Positions 34,093 through 42,396 of a stretch of 64,000 bases of DNA are shown piece by piece. Source of the DNA: Paeniglutamicibacter antarcticus (lineage in GTDB: Bacteria; Actinomycetota; Actinomycetes; Actinomycetales; Micrococcaceae); contig NZ_CZJT01000085.1 in assembly GCF_900010755.1 (NCBI RefSeq), positions 62,001 through 126,000 on the forward strand. Direction: 5' to 3'. The notes under the pieces were generated by a model. The model was not told the DNA's origin. It saw nothing but the letters and a program-made list of their open reading frames with translations, and searched no databases. How positions within the stretch are numbered: the stretch's first letter is position 1; each line of letters opens with the position of its first letter. The position numbers and the translations under genes were made by a program.

Positions 34093-34144
34093 GAAGAAGC
34101 CGCCCGCGTTCACTTTGGAAATAGTGAACGCAGGCGGCTTCTTC
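34093..34144 (-). terminator. 22-bp hairpin after the KgtP-like gene
   Basis: Arms 34093-34114 and 34123-34144 pair at 21 of 22 positions with an 8-base loop. It lies 63 bp downstream of the stop of the minus-strand MFS gene at 34207. Confidence 0.8.
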
Positions 34145-34206
34145 TACGGAATGGACCCCTGCCAACGAGCGGGCTAGGCCTCGACGAGTTCCTTCTTGTC
34201 ATCTTC

Positions 34207-35613
34207 CTACTTCTTGGCGTTCCAGGCATGGCCCTGTTCGTTGTCCAGGTGCGTGGTCTTTTTGTTCTTCAGCGCGAAGATGTAGACCAGCAGCGAGATG
34301 AAGATCGCCACCGTAACGTAGGTGAAGAACAGGTCGATTCGATCGGCCTTCTGGAAGGCCGCGCCGAGCAGCGGGACGGTGCCGCCGAAGAGCGAGTTGG
34401 CAATCGCGTAGCCCAGGCCCACACCCAGTGCGCGGATGGAGGCCGGGAACAGTTCGGCCTTCACCAGTGCGTTGATCGACGTGTAGCCGCCGACAATCAG
34501 CAGGCCGCCGAGCATGAGCAGGAACGCGAAGATCGGGTTCTGGGTTCCGGAGAGCAGCGAGAGCAGCGGCCAGGTGAACAGCACACCGGTGATGCCGAAC
34601 CACAGCAGCAGCGGCTTGCGCCCGACCTTGTCGGAGATGATGCCGTAGACCGGCTGCAGCAGCATGAAAATGAACAGTGCCCAGAAGTTGATGACCGAGG
34701 TCTCGGTCTTCGGGATACCCGAGGTATCGTTCATGAACTTCAGGATGAAGTTGGTGTACGTATAGAAGGCAACGGTGCCGCCCAGGGTGATGCCAATGCA
34801 GACCAGCAACGGCTTCCAGTACTGGGTGAACAGCAGCTTCATGGTGCCCGGCTGGGCTTCGCCGGCAACGCCGGGCTTGTTCGCCGCGGCAACCTGTTCG
34901 GCGGAGACGGTTTCCTCCATGCTGCGGCGCAGCCACAGAACTACAAGTGCTGCAACGCCGCCGATGGCGAACGGAATGCGCCAGCCCCAGGCGACGAGCG
35001 TTTCGTGACTCATGGTGTTCTGCAAGATGACCAGCACCAGCAGTGCCAGCATCTGGCCGCCGATCAGGGTCACGTACTGGAAGGACGAGAAGAACCCGCG
35101 GCGCTTGGACGTCGCGGCCTCGGACATGTACGTGGCGCTGGTGCCGTACTCGCCGCCCACGGAGAAGCCCTGCAACAGGCGCACGAAGACCAGCAGGACC
35201 ATGGCCCACATGCCAATGGCTTCCTGCGTCGGCAACAACGCAATCGCGAAGGACCCGGCAGACATCATCGTCACGGACAGCGTCAGCGCGGCCTTGCGAC
35301 CGTGCCTGTCCGCGTATCGGCCGAAGAACCAGGCGCCAACCGGGCGCATCAGGAACGAGGTGGCGAAGACAGCCATTGCCTCGAGACCTGCCTGCAGCTC
35401 ATTGGTGGCGTTGAAGAAGTGCGACTGGAAATATGCCGCAAACACCGTATAGACGTAGAGGTCGAACCACTCCACGAGGTTTCCGGCCGAGCCCTTAAGG
35501 ATGTTACTCACGGCCTTGCGGGTTGCTGCAGCCTCGCTGGCGGATGAAGCGTCCTTGGTTCCGGACTTGGGCTTCGGTGTCTTGTTGGTTTGATCCACGG
35601 CGGCATTGCTCAT
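34207..35613 (-). CDS. MFS transporter, metabolite:H+ symporter (KgtP/ProP-like)
   Basis: 468 residues, twelve membrane helices. MHS-family marks: SAGNLVEWFDLYVYTVFA in helix 1, the RPVGAWFFGRYADRHGRK loop, and LLQGFSVGGEYGTSATYMSE in helix 4. Closest in type to alpha-ketoglutarate or dicarboxylate permeases; substrate not certain. The start at 35613 has GGAGG before it; the upstream frame to 35694 is not used. The N-terminal 35 residues are Lys/Ser/Ala-rich and cytoplasmic. Confidence 0.92.
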   Translation of the reverse strand: MSNAAVDQTNKTPKPKSGTKDASSASEAAATRKAVSNILKGSAGNLVEWFDLYVYTVFAAYFQSHFFNATNELQAGLEAMAVFATSFLMRPVGAWFFGRYADRHGRKAALTLSVTMMSAGSFAIALLPTQEAIGMWAMVLLVFVRLLQGFSVGGEYGTSATYMSEAATSKRRGFFSSFQYVTLIGGQMLALLVLVILQNTMSHETLVAWGWRIPFAIGGVAALVVLWLRRSMEETVSAEQVAAANKPGVAGEAQPGTMKLLFTQYWKPLLVCIGITLGGTVAFYTYTNFILKFMNDTSGIPKTETSVINFWALFIFMLLQPVYGIISDKVGRKPLLLWFGITGVLFTWPLLSLLSGTQNPIFAFLLMLGGLLIVGGYTSINALVKAELFPASIRALGVGLGYAIANSLFGGTVPLLGAAFQKADRIDLFFTYVTVAIFISLLVYIFALKNKKTTHLDNEQGHAWNAKK

Positions 35614-36258
35614 GGGGGTTCCTCCTCTACGTTGGCGGCCCCCAAAATAGCCGAGGTCCTCCACCAAGGTAATCGTGAGACACGGCACAACCAACGTGAT
35701 TTGGGATTCCTAACACTTCCTTAAGTATTCAACCCGGAATACATCGGCCTTTCTCACGCGGTGCCTCCGCGAGGATTCCAAGGACCCCCGGAAACACGGC
35801 AATTGTTCGAGCACGGACGCTGGGGACGAGGGGGCGTCCGCGCAGTGCCCAGTGAATGAAGCACTCGTGTGCCGAACCAGCTGCGGGCTGCCCGCGCATG
35901 GCCACGACCTGGACCAATCGCCGCCGCAACGCTGTCGTCTGATGCGTGAACGGTTCCATTAGCATCGGGAGACCCAAGACGAAGTTTTAGTCCCCTGCTT
36001 TGGCGACGAGGCAGTAGCTGTGTGAGCACCGCAGGCATCAACACCCGCCCGCGGATTTGTCGCGCATACCCGCGAATGGGCGGGTGCATCTGCGGTCTTT
36101 CGAATTCATGGCAGAACGCCTTCCCGACGTGCTCAGGCAGATCCAGCAGCCCCCGTTCGGCATTCATTTCTGCCCGTTCCGCTTACACCTGCGGCCGTTC
36201 GTTGAGGAGTTTGCTCGACCGCTGCTTCCACGTGGCCCAGACATCATTCGATCGCGCA
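35614..36258. other. Gene-less stretch with one plus-strand hairpin
   Basis: About 640 bp. Several open frames exist but none has a ribosome site or protein-like composition. A hairpin with CACCCGCCC (36042-36050) and GGGCGGGTG (36078-36086), plus inner GCGG/CCGC, stands out upstream of the terminator at 36259. Confidence 0.5.
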
Positions 36259-36298
36259 GTAGAGGCGTCCCAAGCACAAGGGACGCCGCTACTTTTTT
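36259..36298 (+). terminator. Plus-strand rho-independent terminator
   Basis: GTAGaGGCGTCCC (36259-36271) pairs with GGGACGCCgCTAC (36280-36292) with one mismatch, followed by six T. Oriented for a plus-strand transcript, yet no plus-strand gene precedes it. It could also stop the minus-strand gene ending at 36306. Confidence 0.85.
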
Positions 36299-36305
36299 CT
36301 GCGTA

Positions 36306-36524
36306 CTATTCGGCCAGGTGGTTGAGCCCGGGGCCGTCCCAGTCGTGGAAGCTAATGGGTACACCCCTGGTGATCATCAAGTGGGATGCGTGTCCGCTAT
36401 TGTCGGTGAGCTCGAGTGCGAGCAGCTCATCCTTTTCGAGGGCCTCGACCACCATTTGCTTGACCTCTGCGAGCAGGTCTGCTTGAAGCGTGTGATAGGA
36501 ACCGCCGTAGTTGATGTGTCCCAA
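36306..36524 (-). CDS. Small protein of unknown function (72 aa)
   Basis: Starts with a TTG at 36524 six bases after GGGAGAG. The product MGHINYGGSYHTLQADLLAE continues with an acidic helix (KQMVVEALEKDELLALEL) and ends HDWDGPGLNHLAE. The MG-I-YGG start recalls a family of short Micrococcaceae proteins often mislabelled as DNA ligase; that link is from memory and uncertain. Strong start signal and composition support expression. Confidence 0.65.
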   Translation of the reverse strand: MGHINYGGSYHTLQADLLAEVKQMVVEALEKDELLALELTDNSGHASHLMITRGVPISFHDWDGPGLNHLAE

Positions 36525-36663
36525 AGGTACTCTCCCTTGCTCGGTGCGCTGTTGGCGCGGGGGTAGGAACTTCTGATCCTACCGAGGGAGCTTGAACTCG
36601 CAAACAAGAAACCGCCAGTTCAATGCCCAGGCTGCCCTCCATTTCCCCAAAAAAGGAAACCGT

Positions 36664-37018
36664 GTGAATTCCAATCCGGCAACCGCCCTCGAGGGCCGGG
36701 AATGGAGAGCCGGCCGCCTCAATCCTGCGCATTGTCGCGCAGGCAGATCATCAGCACGCATCGATCCTGTACCTGAAAGATGGCGCCTTCGGTGGGCTTT
36801 ACGGCTTCGAGCACATCAGATTTGAGCTCCGGATTGGCAAGCACAACGCTCAGGTCCGCGTCGCCCCTTTGAACGAACCAAAGTCCACGTTCCTACTGGC
36901 GTACCGCCACTACAACTAAAAGGTGCTAGCTCCGGGCTATGACCAGCACCAGGCGGATTTCCGCATCGAAAATCAGGTCAGCGTGCTCCTTGTGCGACTC
37001 CGCGTCGGGACCAAATAA
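36664..37018 (+). pseudogene. Small gene broken by a frameshift and an in-frame stop
   Basis: A GTG at 36664 with AAAAGGA upstream starts MNSNPATALEGREWRAG. The protein-like reading then moves to the +1 frame near 36705-36720: ASILRIVAQADHQHASILYL, GGLYGFEHIRFELRIG, ending at TAA 36917. The same frame continues past that stop with further protein-like sequence (VLAPGYDQHQADFRIE) to TAA 37016. Both breaks would need repair to give one protein of about 117 residues. Family not recognised. Confidence 0.45.
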
Positions 37019-37114
37019 CTGCATGGTTTCCGACTCCAACCCGCGAGAGCGCGTTTGACGGAAGCGCCACAACAGATGATCGGCACCGCGTGAGGATCAT
37101 CTAATGGGATGACG

Positions 37115-37294
37115 TCACGTGCGGGGGGAGGTATCCGCTTTCGAACTTTCGATAGCCGTCTCGCTCGTTACTTCGAGTTTGGCTGCGCTCCGATCGAAGC
37201 GCCGAGCCAGGTGCCGACCCCACGCTGCGGCTATCAAAGTTATGGCTCCCAGTCCCACGAATGCCAAAGCCATGTGACCTTCAAGCGCTGTCAT
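37115..37294 (-). CDS. Small single-helix membrane protein (59 aa)
   Basis: ATG at 37294 preceded by AAGGAG with good spacing. One membrane helix (MALAFVGLGAITLIAAAWG) is followed by a basic patch (RHLARRFDRS) and a Ser/Glu-rich cytoplasmic tail, so N-out/C-in topology is expected. No family known. It is divergent from the CsbD gene, 120 bp apart. Confidence 0.65.
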   Translation of the reverse strand: MTALEGHMALAFVGLGAITLIAAAWGRHLARRFDRSAAKLEVTSETAIESSKADTSPRT

Positions 37295-37416
37295 GTAGTT
37301 CTCCTTGCCATGGGCGACTACTCAAAAGTAATTAGCTTGGCGAGCCTTTCACAGGTTTCACTCAGAATCAGAACATAGCGTAGAGCTTGTAAGCAAGATC
37401 GTCGAAAGGAAACCAT

Positions 37417-37602
37417 ATGGGACTCGGAGATAAGATCAGCAACAAGGCTCAAGAGGTAGCGGGCAAGGTCAAGGAAGGCGTGGGTGAAGCCACGAACAAC
37501 CACGACTTGAAGGCTGAAGGCCACAAGGACCAGGCCGCCGCCAAGGCAAAGCAGGTGGGCGAGGACGTCAAGGACGCTGCCAAGGACCTGCGCGACAAGT
37601 AA
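37417..37602 (+). CDS. CsbD-family stress protein
   Basis: 61 residues: MGLGDKISNKAQEVAGKVKE, then an Ala/Lys/Glu/Asp-rich hydrophilic chain, as in CsbD/YjbJ proteins. Highly charged, few hydrophobics, probably unstructured or helical; general-stress induced in other bacteria (sigma-B in Bacillus), molecular role unknown. GGAAACC precedes the ATG. A 14-bp hairpin follows 10 bp after the stop. Confidence 0.93.
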   Translation: MGLGDKISNKAQEVAGKVKEGVGEATNNHDLKAEGHKDQAAAKAKQVGEDVKDAAKDLRDK

Positions 37603-37612
37603 AACCATTCAT

Positions 37613-37647
37613 GGATGCGCCCCGCCTTTCACAGGCGGGGCGCATCC
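37613..37647 (+). terminator. Hairpin after the CsbD gene
   Basis: GGATGCGCCCCGCC and its perfect complement (37634-37647) with a 7-base loop; a second small hairpin CCCTGC/GCAGGG follows at 37646-37663. Confidence 0.8.
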
Positions 37648-37663
37648 CTGCGTTAAGGCAGGG

Positions 37664-38113
37664 GGCAAAGAACGGTTGTCCCAACACCGCGAGGTAGCCG
37701 GTGGTTCGTCCACGACTCTCGGGTACCACAAGAAAAAATTGTTTCCCGTTCTCGGGGATCAGTTGAATGTTGATCGCATCATGGCGCGATGCGTTTGCAC
37801 TCGGCGATGCGGTGCCAGGTTGGATGTCGTCAAACAGTAGGCATACCAGTCTCCCGTTTCTCCGCCCCCGCCCCCGAAAATAGTGATCGCGCTGGCGGAA
37901 ATGTAGCCCAGCATTCGATGTGCCGTCTGCCAGCGTGCGTGACAGCGCCACTGTTGCAGTCCACTATTCGGAACCCGGCCACCACCGCGCCGGAACCCGG
38001 TGAGGGCGGAAAACGCGCAAAAATGGTACCCTCCAAGACGGGCAGCGGTCGCATCGACCGACCCGCAAACAACGACTTTTGCCGACACCACCAACGACGC
38101 GAGGAACCCTGCC
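37664..38113. other. Gene-less stretch before the TAXI two-component operon
   Basis: About 450 bp without a supported gene. A 15-bp palindrome CGGTCG-CAT-CGACCG (38046-38060) lies 54 bp before the response regulator start and may be an operator. Confidence 0.45.
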
Positions 38114-38782
38114 ATGGACGTACTCATCGTTGAGGATGACGACTCCATGGCCGCAGCACTCACCGCGGCCGTGAGGTCCACCGGCCACGGTGCCCAACGG
38201 GTGTCGCGCGGCAGCGACGCCCTGCTGCGGCACCGCGACTTCGAGGTAATCCTGCTGGATTTGGGGCTTCCGGACATGGACGGGCTCGAGGTGCTGCGCA
38301 AGCTTCGCCAAGTGACCCAATGCCCCATCCTGATCCTCACCGCACGCGACGACGAACGCAGCGTCGTTATGGGGCTGCGCTCCGGCGCGGATGACTACCT
38401 GGTCAAGCCGGTCAAGTTAGTTGAATTACTCGCCCGGATCGAGGCAGTCACCAGACGCACGAGGCTGCTCGAAGCACGCCAGGATTCCCTGCTACGCGTG
38501 GGTGACCTGGACATAGACCTGGACCGCAGGGTGGCGACCGTTGCCGAACGCGTGCTGCCATTGACTGCCACCGAGTTTGATCTACTCGCGCTCCTGACCA
38601 GGCATGCGGGCTCCGTGGTTACCCGGGAGCAAATCCTCGACGAGCTCTGGGGAGACGCGTTCCTTGCCACGTCCAGGTCCCTCGATGTCCACCTGACTGG
38701 CTTGCGTTCAAAGCTCAAGTTGCCGGGCTTCATCGTCAATGTCCGCGGCGTCGGGTACCGGGTCGAAGCCGACTCGCGGTGA
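38114..38782 (+). CDS. OmpR-family response regulator (TctD-like)
   Basis: 222 residues. Receiver domain: LIVEDDDSM acidic pocket, phospho-acceptor Asp in VILLDLGLPDMDG, LTARDD, and the VKPV Lys. C-terminal OmpR winged helix: LTATEFDLLALLTRHAGSVV, then RSLDVHLTGLRSKL and VRGVGYRVE. The start is the ATG at 38114. It overlaps the kinase start by four bases (GTGA) and so belongs to a tight three-gene unit with a kinase and a TAXI binding protein. This suggests control of uptake of an organic acid or amino acid. Confidence 0.94.
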   Translation: MDVLIVEDDDSMAAALTAAVRSTGHGAQRVSRGSDALLRHRDFEVILLDLGLPDMDGLEVLRKLRQVTQCPILILTARDDERSVVMGLRSGADDYLVKPVKLVELLARIEAVTRRTRLLEARQDSLLRVGDLDIDLDRRVATVAERVLPLTATEFDLLALLTRHAGSVVTREQILDELWGDAFLATSRSLDVHLTGLRSKLKLPGFIVNVRGVGYRVEADSR

Positions 38783-40212
38783 AAGCGCGTGTGCTTGGCG
38801 TTCTGAGCGTGCTTTCACTGCTCCTGGTCCTTGTCATCTCCAACGTGATCCTGTCCTCGAGCAGCCGCGAGCTGACCCAGGAACTGCAGATCAACCGCGT
38901 CGCGTCGCTGAACAGGATCGCCTCGGTGGCCTACGACGCCGCGATCGACGGGGACAGCGCCGTGTTGCAGCGCGAAATGGACACCTACTCGGGGCTCTAC
39001 GGCGAGGGAATACTGGTTCGGTTGCAGCAGGAAACTCTGCGTTCGGGCGTGTTGGATGAGAACCGGAGAGACGTCAAGGATGCCCTCGCACGGGCCAGCA
39101 TCAACCTGGGCAATGCAGCACTTGCTCCGGTCACGCCGTTTGGCAGCGGCACCGAAGTCATCTCCCGCTCCATAGGCAGCGCCAACCAGGTCCTGGGTGA
39201 GGTGGTCCTCGAGGTCAACCTGGATGCTGCACGGCAGAAGCTGCTGTACAAATGGCTGGTCGTTGGCCTGGCCGCGGCCGCGTTTGCGGCATTGCTGCTG
39301 CTGGGTGCCGCGCGCGTCACCGGTTGGGTGCTGCGTCCGGTGCACCGGTTGAACGAGGCCGTGACGGAACTGAAGGACACGGGCCGAACCGCCAGGCTGC
39401 CCGAGGACGGGCCGCCGGAACTGCGCGAGTTGAGCCGCTCGTTCACCACCATGGCGGAGGCGGTCAGCGAGAGCCTCGAATCACAGCGCCAGCTCATCGC
39501 CGATGCCTCGCACCAATTGCGCAATCCAGTCGGCGCGCTGCGGCTGCGGATCGACTTGCTGCTGCTGGAACTGGACCGCGAGCGCGAACGTGTGGCGGGC
39601 GCGGGAGTGCTGGCGGAACTTGAACGCGTGGAAGAAATCCTGGACGGGGTGCTCCGGCTTGCCGTGGCCGAACACCGGGCCGTTGAGGGTTCGACCCGCG
39701 AAGCGCTCAATTCACCGAACGCGTCGCAAGCGCCACAGGCCAGTCCCTTCGCCGTGTTGCAGGAAGAAGTGGAGCGTGCTCAGCCCGCCGCGCAACACGC
39801 CGGTTCCACCATCGTCCTGGCCGCCGCCGAGGACCCTGCGGTGGAGATCTCCTGCCACCCCACCGAGCTGGCTCAAATGATCGGTGAGCTGCTCACCAAC
39901 GCCATCAAGTACGCCGATGGCGCCATCATCACGGCTTCCGTCCACGCAGGGCCCCGACGCACGGTCATCGAAGTAGCCGACCACGGCCCCGGGCTTTCAC
40001 CGGAACAACTGGCCGCCGCAACCACGCGGTTCTGGCGGGCACCGGGCCACACGGGAATTCGCGGCAGCGGCATGGGAATGACCATCGTCCAGAAGCTCGC
40101 GGAAGCCAACGGCGGCCACTTGGTCCTGGGTGAACGCCTGCCGCACGGCTTGAGCGCGCGCCTGGAATTCCCCGTCGAGGGCATGGTTCCAAGGCCGGGG
40201 ACAAGGCCATGA
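38779..40212 (+). CDS. Sensor histidine kinase (TctE/BasS-like, with extracytoplasmic sensor)
   Basis: 477 residues, GTG start. Membrane helix 1 (about 4-24), a 130-residue extracytoplasmic domain, helix 2 (about 155-180), HAMP linker (GWVLRPVHRLNEAVTEL), HisKA with phospho-acceptor in DASHQLRNPVGALR, and HATPase with N-box ELLTNAIKYADGA, G1 DHGPGLSP and G2 GSGMGMTIV. The extracytoplasmic domain is large enough to dock a binding protein. It overlaps both neighbours by four bases. Confidence 0.94.
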   Translation: MKARVLGVLSVLSLLLVLVISNVILSSSSRELTQELQINRVASLNRIASVAYDAAIDGDSAVLQREMDTYSGLYGEGILVRLQQETLRSGVLDENRRDVKDALARASINLGNAALAPVTPFGSGTEVISRSIGSANQVLGEVVLEVNLDAARQKLLYKWLVVGLAAAAFAALLLLGAARVTGWVLRPVHRLNEAVTELKDTGRTARLPEDGPPELRELSRSFTTMAEAVSESLESQRQLIADASHQLRNPVGALRLRIDLLLLELDRERERVAGAGVLAELERVEEILDGVLRLAVAEHRAVEGSTREALNSPNASQAPQASPFAVLQEEVERAQPAAQHAGSTIVLAAAEDPAVEISCHPTELAQMIGELLTNAIKYADGAIITASVHAGPRRTVIEVADHGPGLSPEQLAAATTRFWRAPGHTGIRGSGMGMTIVQKLAEANGGHLVLGERLPHGLSARLEFPVEGMVPRPGTRP

Positions 40213-41222
40213 GCACACCGAATGTTAGCTCCCAGGGGCTCTCCAGACGCGGAGTGCTCAGGGCAGGGCTTGCTGCGGCCGTAGCCGGAATCATGGCCCC
40301 GGGCCTCGGTGCCTGCACCGCCGAGGCCCGTCCCGGCCTGCTCACCGTGGCCGGCGGGGAACCCGGTGGCTTCTATCTTGAGTTTTCTACCTTGTTGGCG
40401 GCAACGCTCGAGCGCCACGGGGTTGCCGAACGGGCGGTGGTGGAAGAAACCGGCGGCAGTCTGGACAACCTGGAACTCCTGCGAGCCGGCCGGGTCGACT
40501 TTGCCGTTGCGCTGGCCGACGCCGCGGCCCGGCAGGCAACGGCCCCCGACGCAGATCCCGGGCAGGTCGTCGCCCTGGGAAAGGTGTACGAAAACTACGT
40601 CCACGCCGTGGTGCGGAAAGACAGCGGCATTCGGTCATTCGCCGAACTGGCCGGGCGGACGGTGGCGGTTGGCCAACCCGGTTCCGGCACCTCGCTGATC
40701 ACCCCGCGGCTCATCGAGGCTGCCGGGCTCACTCCTGCTTCCGGGCGTTCCCCCGCCTCCCTGAAAACTATCACCGTGAGGAACCTTGGGCTCAACGACG
40801 GGCTTGCCGCCCTGCGGAACGGGTCGGTGGACGCCATGTTCTGGTCCGGTGGCGTGCCCACCGCCGCGATTGCCGCGGCGCACCAAGAACTCGGGCTGGC
40901 GCTGCTTGACCTTTCGGACCTGCTGCCCGGTCTTCGGGCGCGCTACGGGGCTTTCTACGACAGGGTGCTGATCCCTGCGGGAAGCTACGTGGGCATGCCC
41001 GCGGTGTTGACCATCGGCGTGGCCAACCTGCTTTTGTGCCGGATGGATCTTGACGAACGGACGGTGCGGCGAACCGTGGAGCTCCTGGTGGGCCACCCCG
41101 AGGAACTCATTCCACGCTCGAGCGTCGGCGTCCAGTTCTTGAGCCAGGAATCGCTGATCAACACCGCGGGCATCCCCCTGCACCCCGCCGCGGCGGACGC
41201 CTACAGGACATTGCACGGCTGA
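40209..41222 (+). CDS. TAXI-family TRAP-type solute-binding lipoprotein
   Basis: 337 residues. Twin-Arg signal (SRRGVLRAGLAAAVAG) with lipobox LGAC, so probably exported folded and anchored to the outside of the membrane. TAXI features: VAGGEPGGFYLEF near the N-terminus, TGGSLDNLELLRAGRVDFAV, VGQPGSGTSL and ALRNGSVDAMFWSGG. TRAP-TAXI proteins normally deliver glutamate/2-oxoglutarate-like ligands to DctQM membrane subunits; none is encoded here. Overlap with the kinase suggests it serves as that kinase's ligand sensor. Confidence 0.93.
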   Translation: MSTPNVSSQGLSRRGVLRAGLAAAVAGIMAPGLGACTAEARPGLLTVAGGEPGGFYLEFSTLLAATLERHGVAERAVVEETGGSLDNLELLRAGRVDFAVALADAAARQATAPDADPGQVVALGKVYENYVHAVVRKDSGIRSFAELAGRTVAVGQPGSGTSLITPRLIEAAGLTPASGRSPASLKTITVRNLGLNDGLAALRNGSVDAMFWSGGVPTAAIAAAHQELGLALLDLSDLLPGLRARYGAFYDRVLIPAGSYVGMPAVLTIGVANLLLCRMDLDERTVRRTVELLVGHPEELIPRSSVGVQFLSQESLINTAGIPLHPAAADAYRTLHG

Positions 41223-41302
41223 TTCCCGCCCCCCTTCCTACTCCCACTATCGGTTGCGGATGTGGCGTAGGCTACAGGGAAGTGCGCCAAGGAAGGACTC
41301 TC

Positions 41303-42247
41303 ATGTATCAGGTTCAGCAGGCCGATTCGTTTCCCGCCTGGAAAAAATTGATCTCTAATACGTTTGTGCCATTGGAAGCAGAACCCGTCAAATCCGGCCC
41401 CTTCAGTGGGCGGCTCAGCGGCAGGCAGTTGCACGATGTCGGTATCATGCGCTTGGAAGCCGGAGCCCAAACTGTGTCCCGTTCCCCGGAGCTTATTTCC
41501 CGTGGCGGGATCGGCCACTACAAGTTAAGCCTTCAGCTCTCGGGGCACGGCCTGCTCCTGCAAGACGGCAGGGAAGCTGTCCTGCACCCCGGCGATGTGG
41601 CGATTTATGACACCCAACGCCCCTACTCACTGACCTTCGAGGAGGACTTCGAAACCCTGGTGCTCATGTTCCCTCAGCACCTGCTCGGGCTTTCTGTCGA
41701 TGACGTTTCCGAGCTCACCGCAGTGCGCATGGGCAAGGGCAACCGCTTGGCAGAATCCGTTGCACCCTTCGTGGCAAGCATTGCCACACAACTACCGGAG
41801 CTCAGAAGCCCGATCGGCCACCGGCTTGCATTGAATATCGTTGACTTGCTTTCCACCATGTTGGCCGATGAAATCTACTCGCAACCGGACCAGAACACAG
41901 ACAATTACGCGCGCATGCTGCGCCGAATCCAGCACCATATCGAGGCGAATCTTGCCGACCCGATGCTGGGGCCAGATGCCATTGCGAAAGCACACCATAT
42001 CGCCACCCGCACCTTGCAGAAGATTTTCTCCGCATCTGGGCTTACCGTGGCCGGGTGGATCCGTGAACGCCGCATGGAACAATGCCGCAGGGACCTGGCC
42101 GATCCACTCTGCGACCACGTTTCGGTGGGAGAGATCGGAGCCCGTTGGGGGCTGGCCGACGGCGCCCACTTCAGCAGGGTCTTCCGTGCGGCCTATGGGC
42201 TGTCACCCAGCCAATACCGGCGAAATCCGGCCCCGCTACCGCGCTGA
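41303..42247 (+). CDS. AraC-family transcriptional regulator
   Basis: 314 residues. N-terminal AraC-binding-like domain (about 1-180: LSLQLSGHGLLLQDGREAVLHPGDVAIYD, in pieces) and C-terminal double helix-turn-helix (HIEANLADPMLGPDAIAKA, ATRTLQKIFSASGLT, GARWGLADGAHFSRVFRAAYGLSP). The upstream part matches the cupin-like group that activates catabolic oxidoreductase genes. GGAAGG precedes the ATG at 41303. It lies before the aldehyde dehydrogenase and GMC oxidoreductase and likely activates them. Confidence 0.93.
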   Translation: MYQVQQADSFPAWKKLISNTFVPLEAEPVKSGPFSGRLSGRQLHDVGIMRLEAGAQTVSRSPELISRGGIGHYKLSLQLSGHGLLLQDGREAVLHPGDVAIYDTQRPYSLTFEEDFETLVLMFPQHLLGLSVDDVSELTAVRMGKGNRLAESVAPFVASIATQLPELRSPIGHRLALNIVDLLSTMLADEIYSQPDQNTDNYARMLRRIQHHIEANLADPMLGPDAIAKAHHIATRTLQKIFSASGLTVAGWIRERRMEQCRRDLADPLCDHVSVGEIGARWGLADGAHFSRVFRAAYGLSPSQYRRNPAPLPR

Positions 42248-42396
42248 CGCGCACCACCGCTGCGCGTCGGGGCGCTAACCGTCAAGAAGCATACGGGGAA
42301 AGCCAAGCCACCAACGTGTGGCGCGCGACACACTTGAGATGAGAACCGTTCGGGTCGTCACCACCGACCCATCCTCACTTCAAGGAGCGCCCACGC

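Noticed and set aside
35754-36167. 137-codon minus-strand frame in the 35.6-36.3 kb gap
   Set aside because: Arg/Pro-rich, no ribosome site, no recognisable motif; treated as noncoding.
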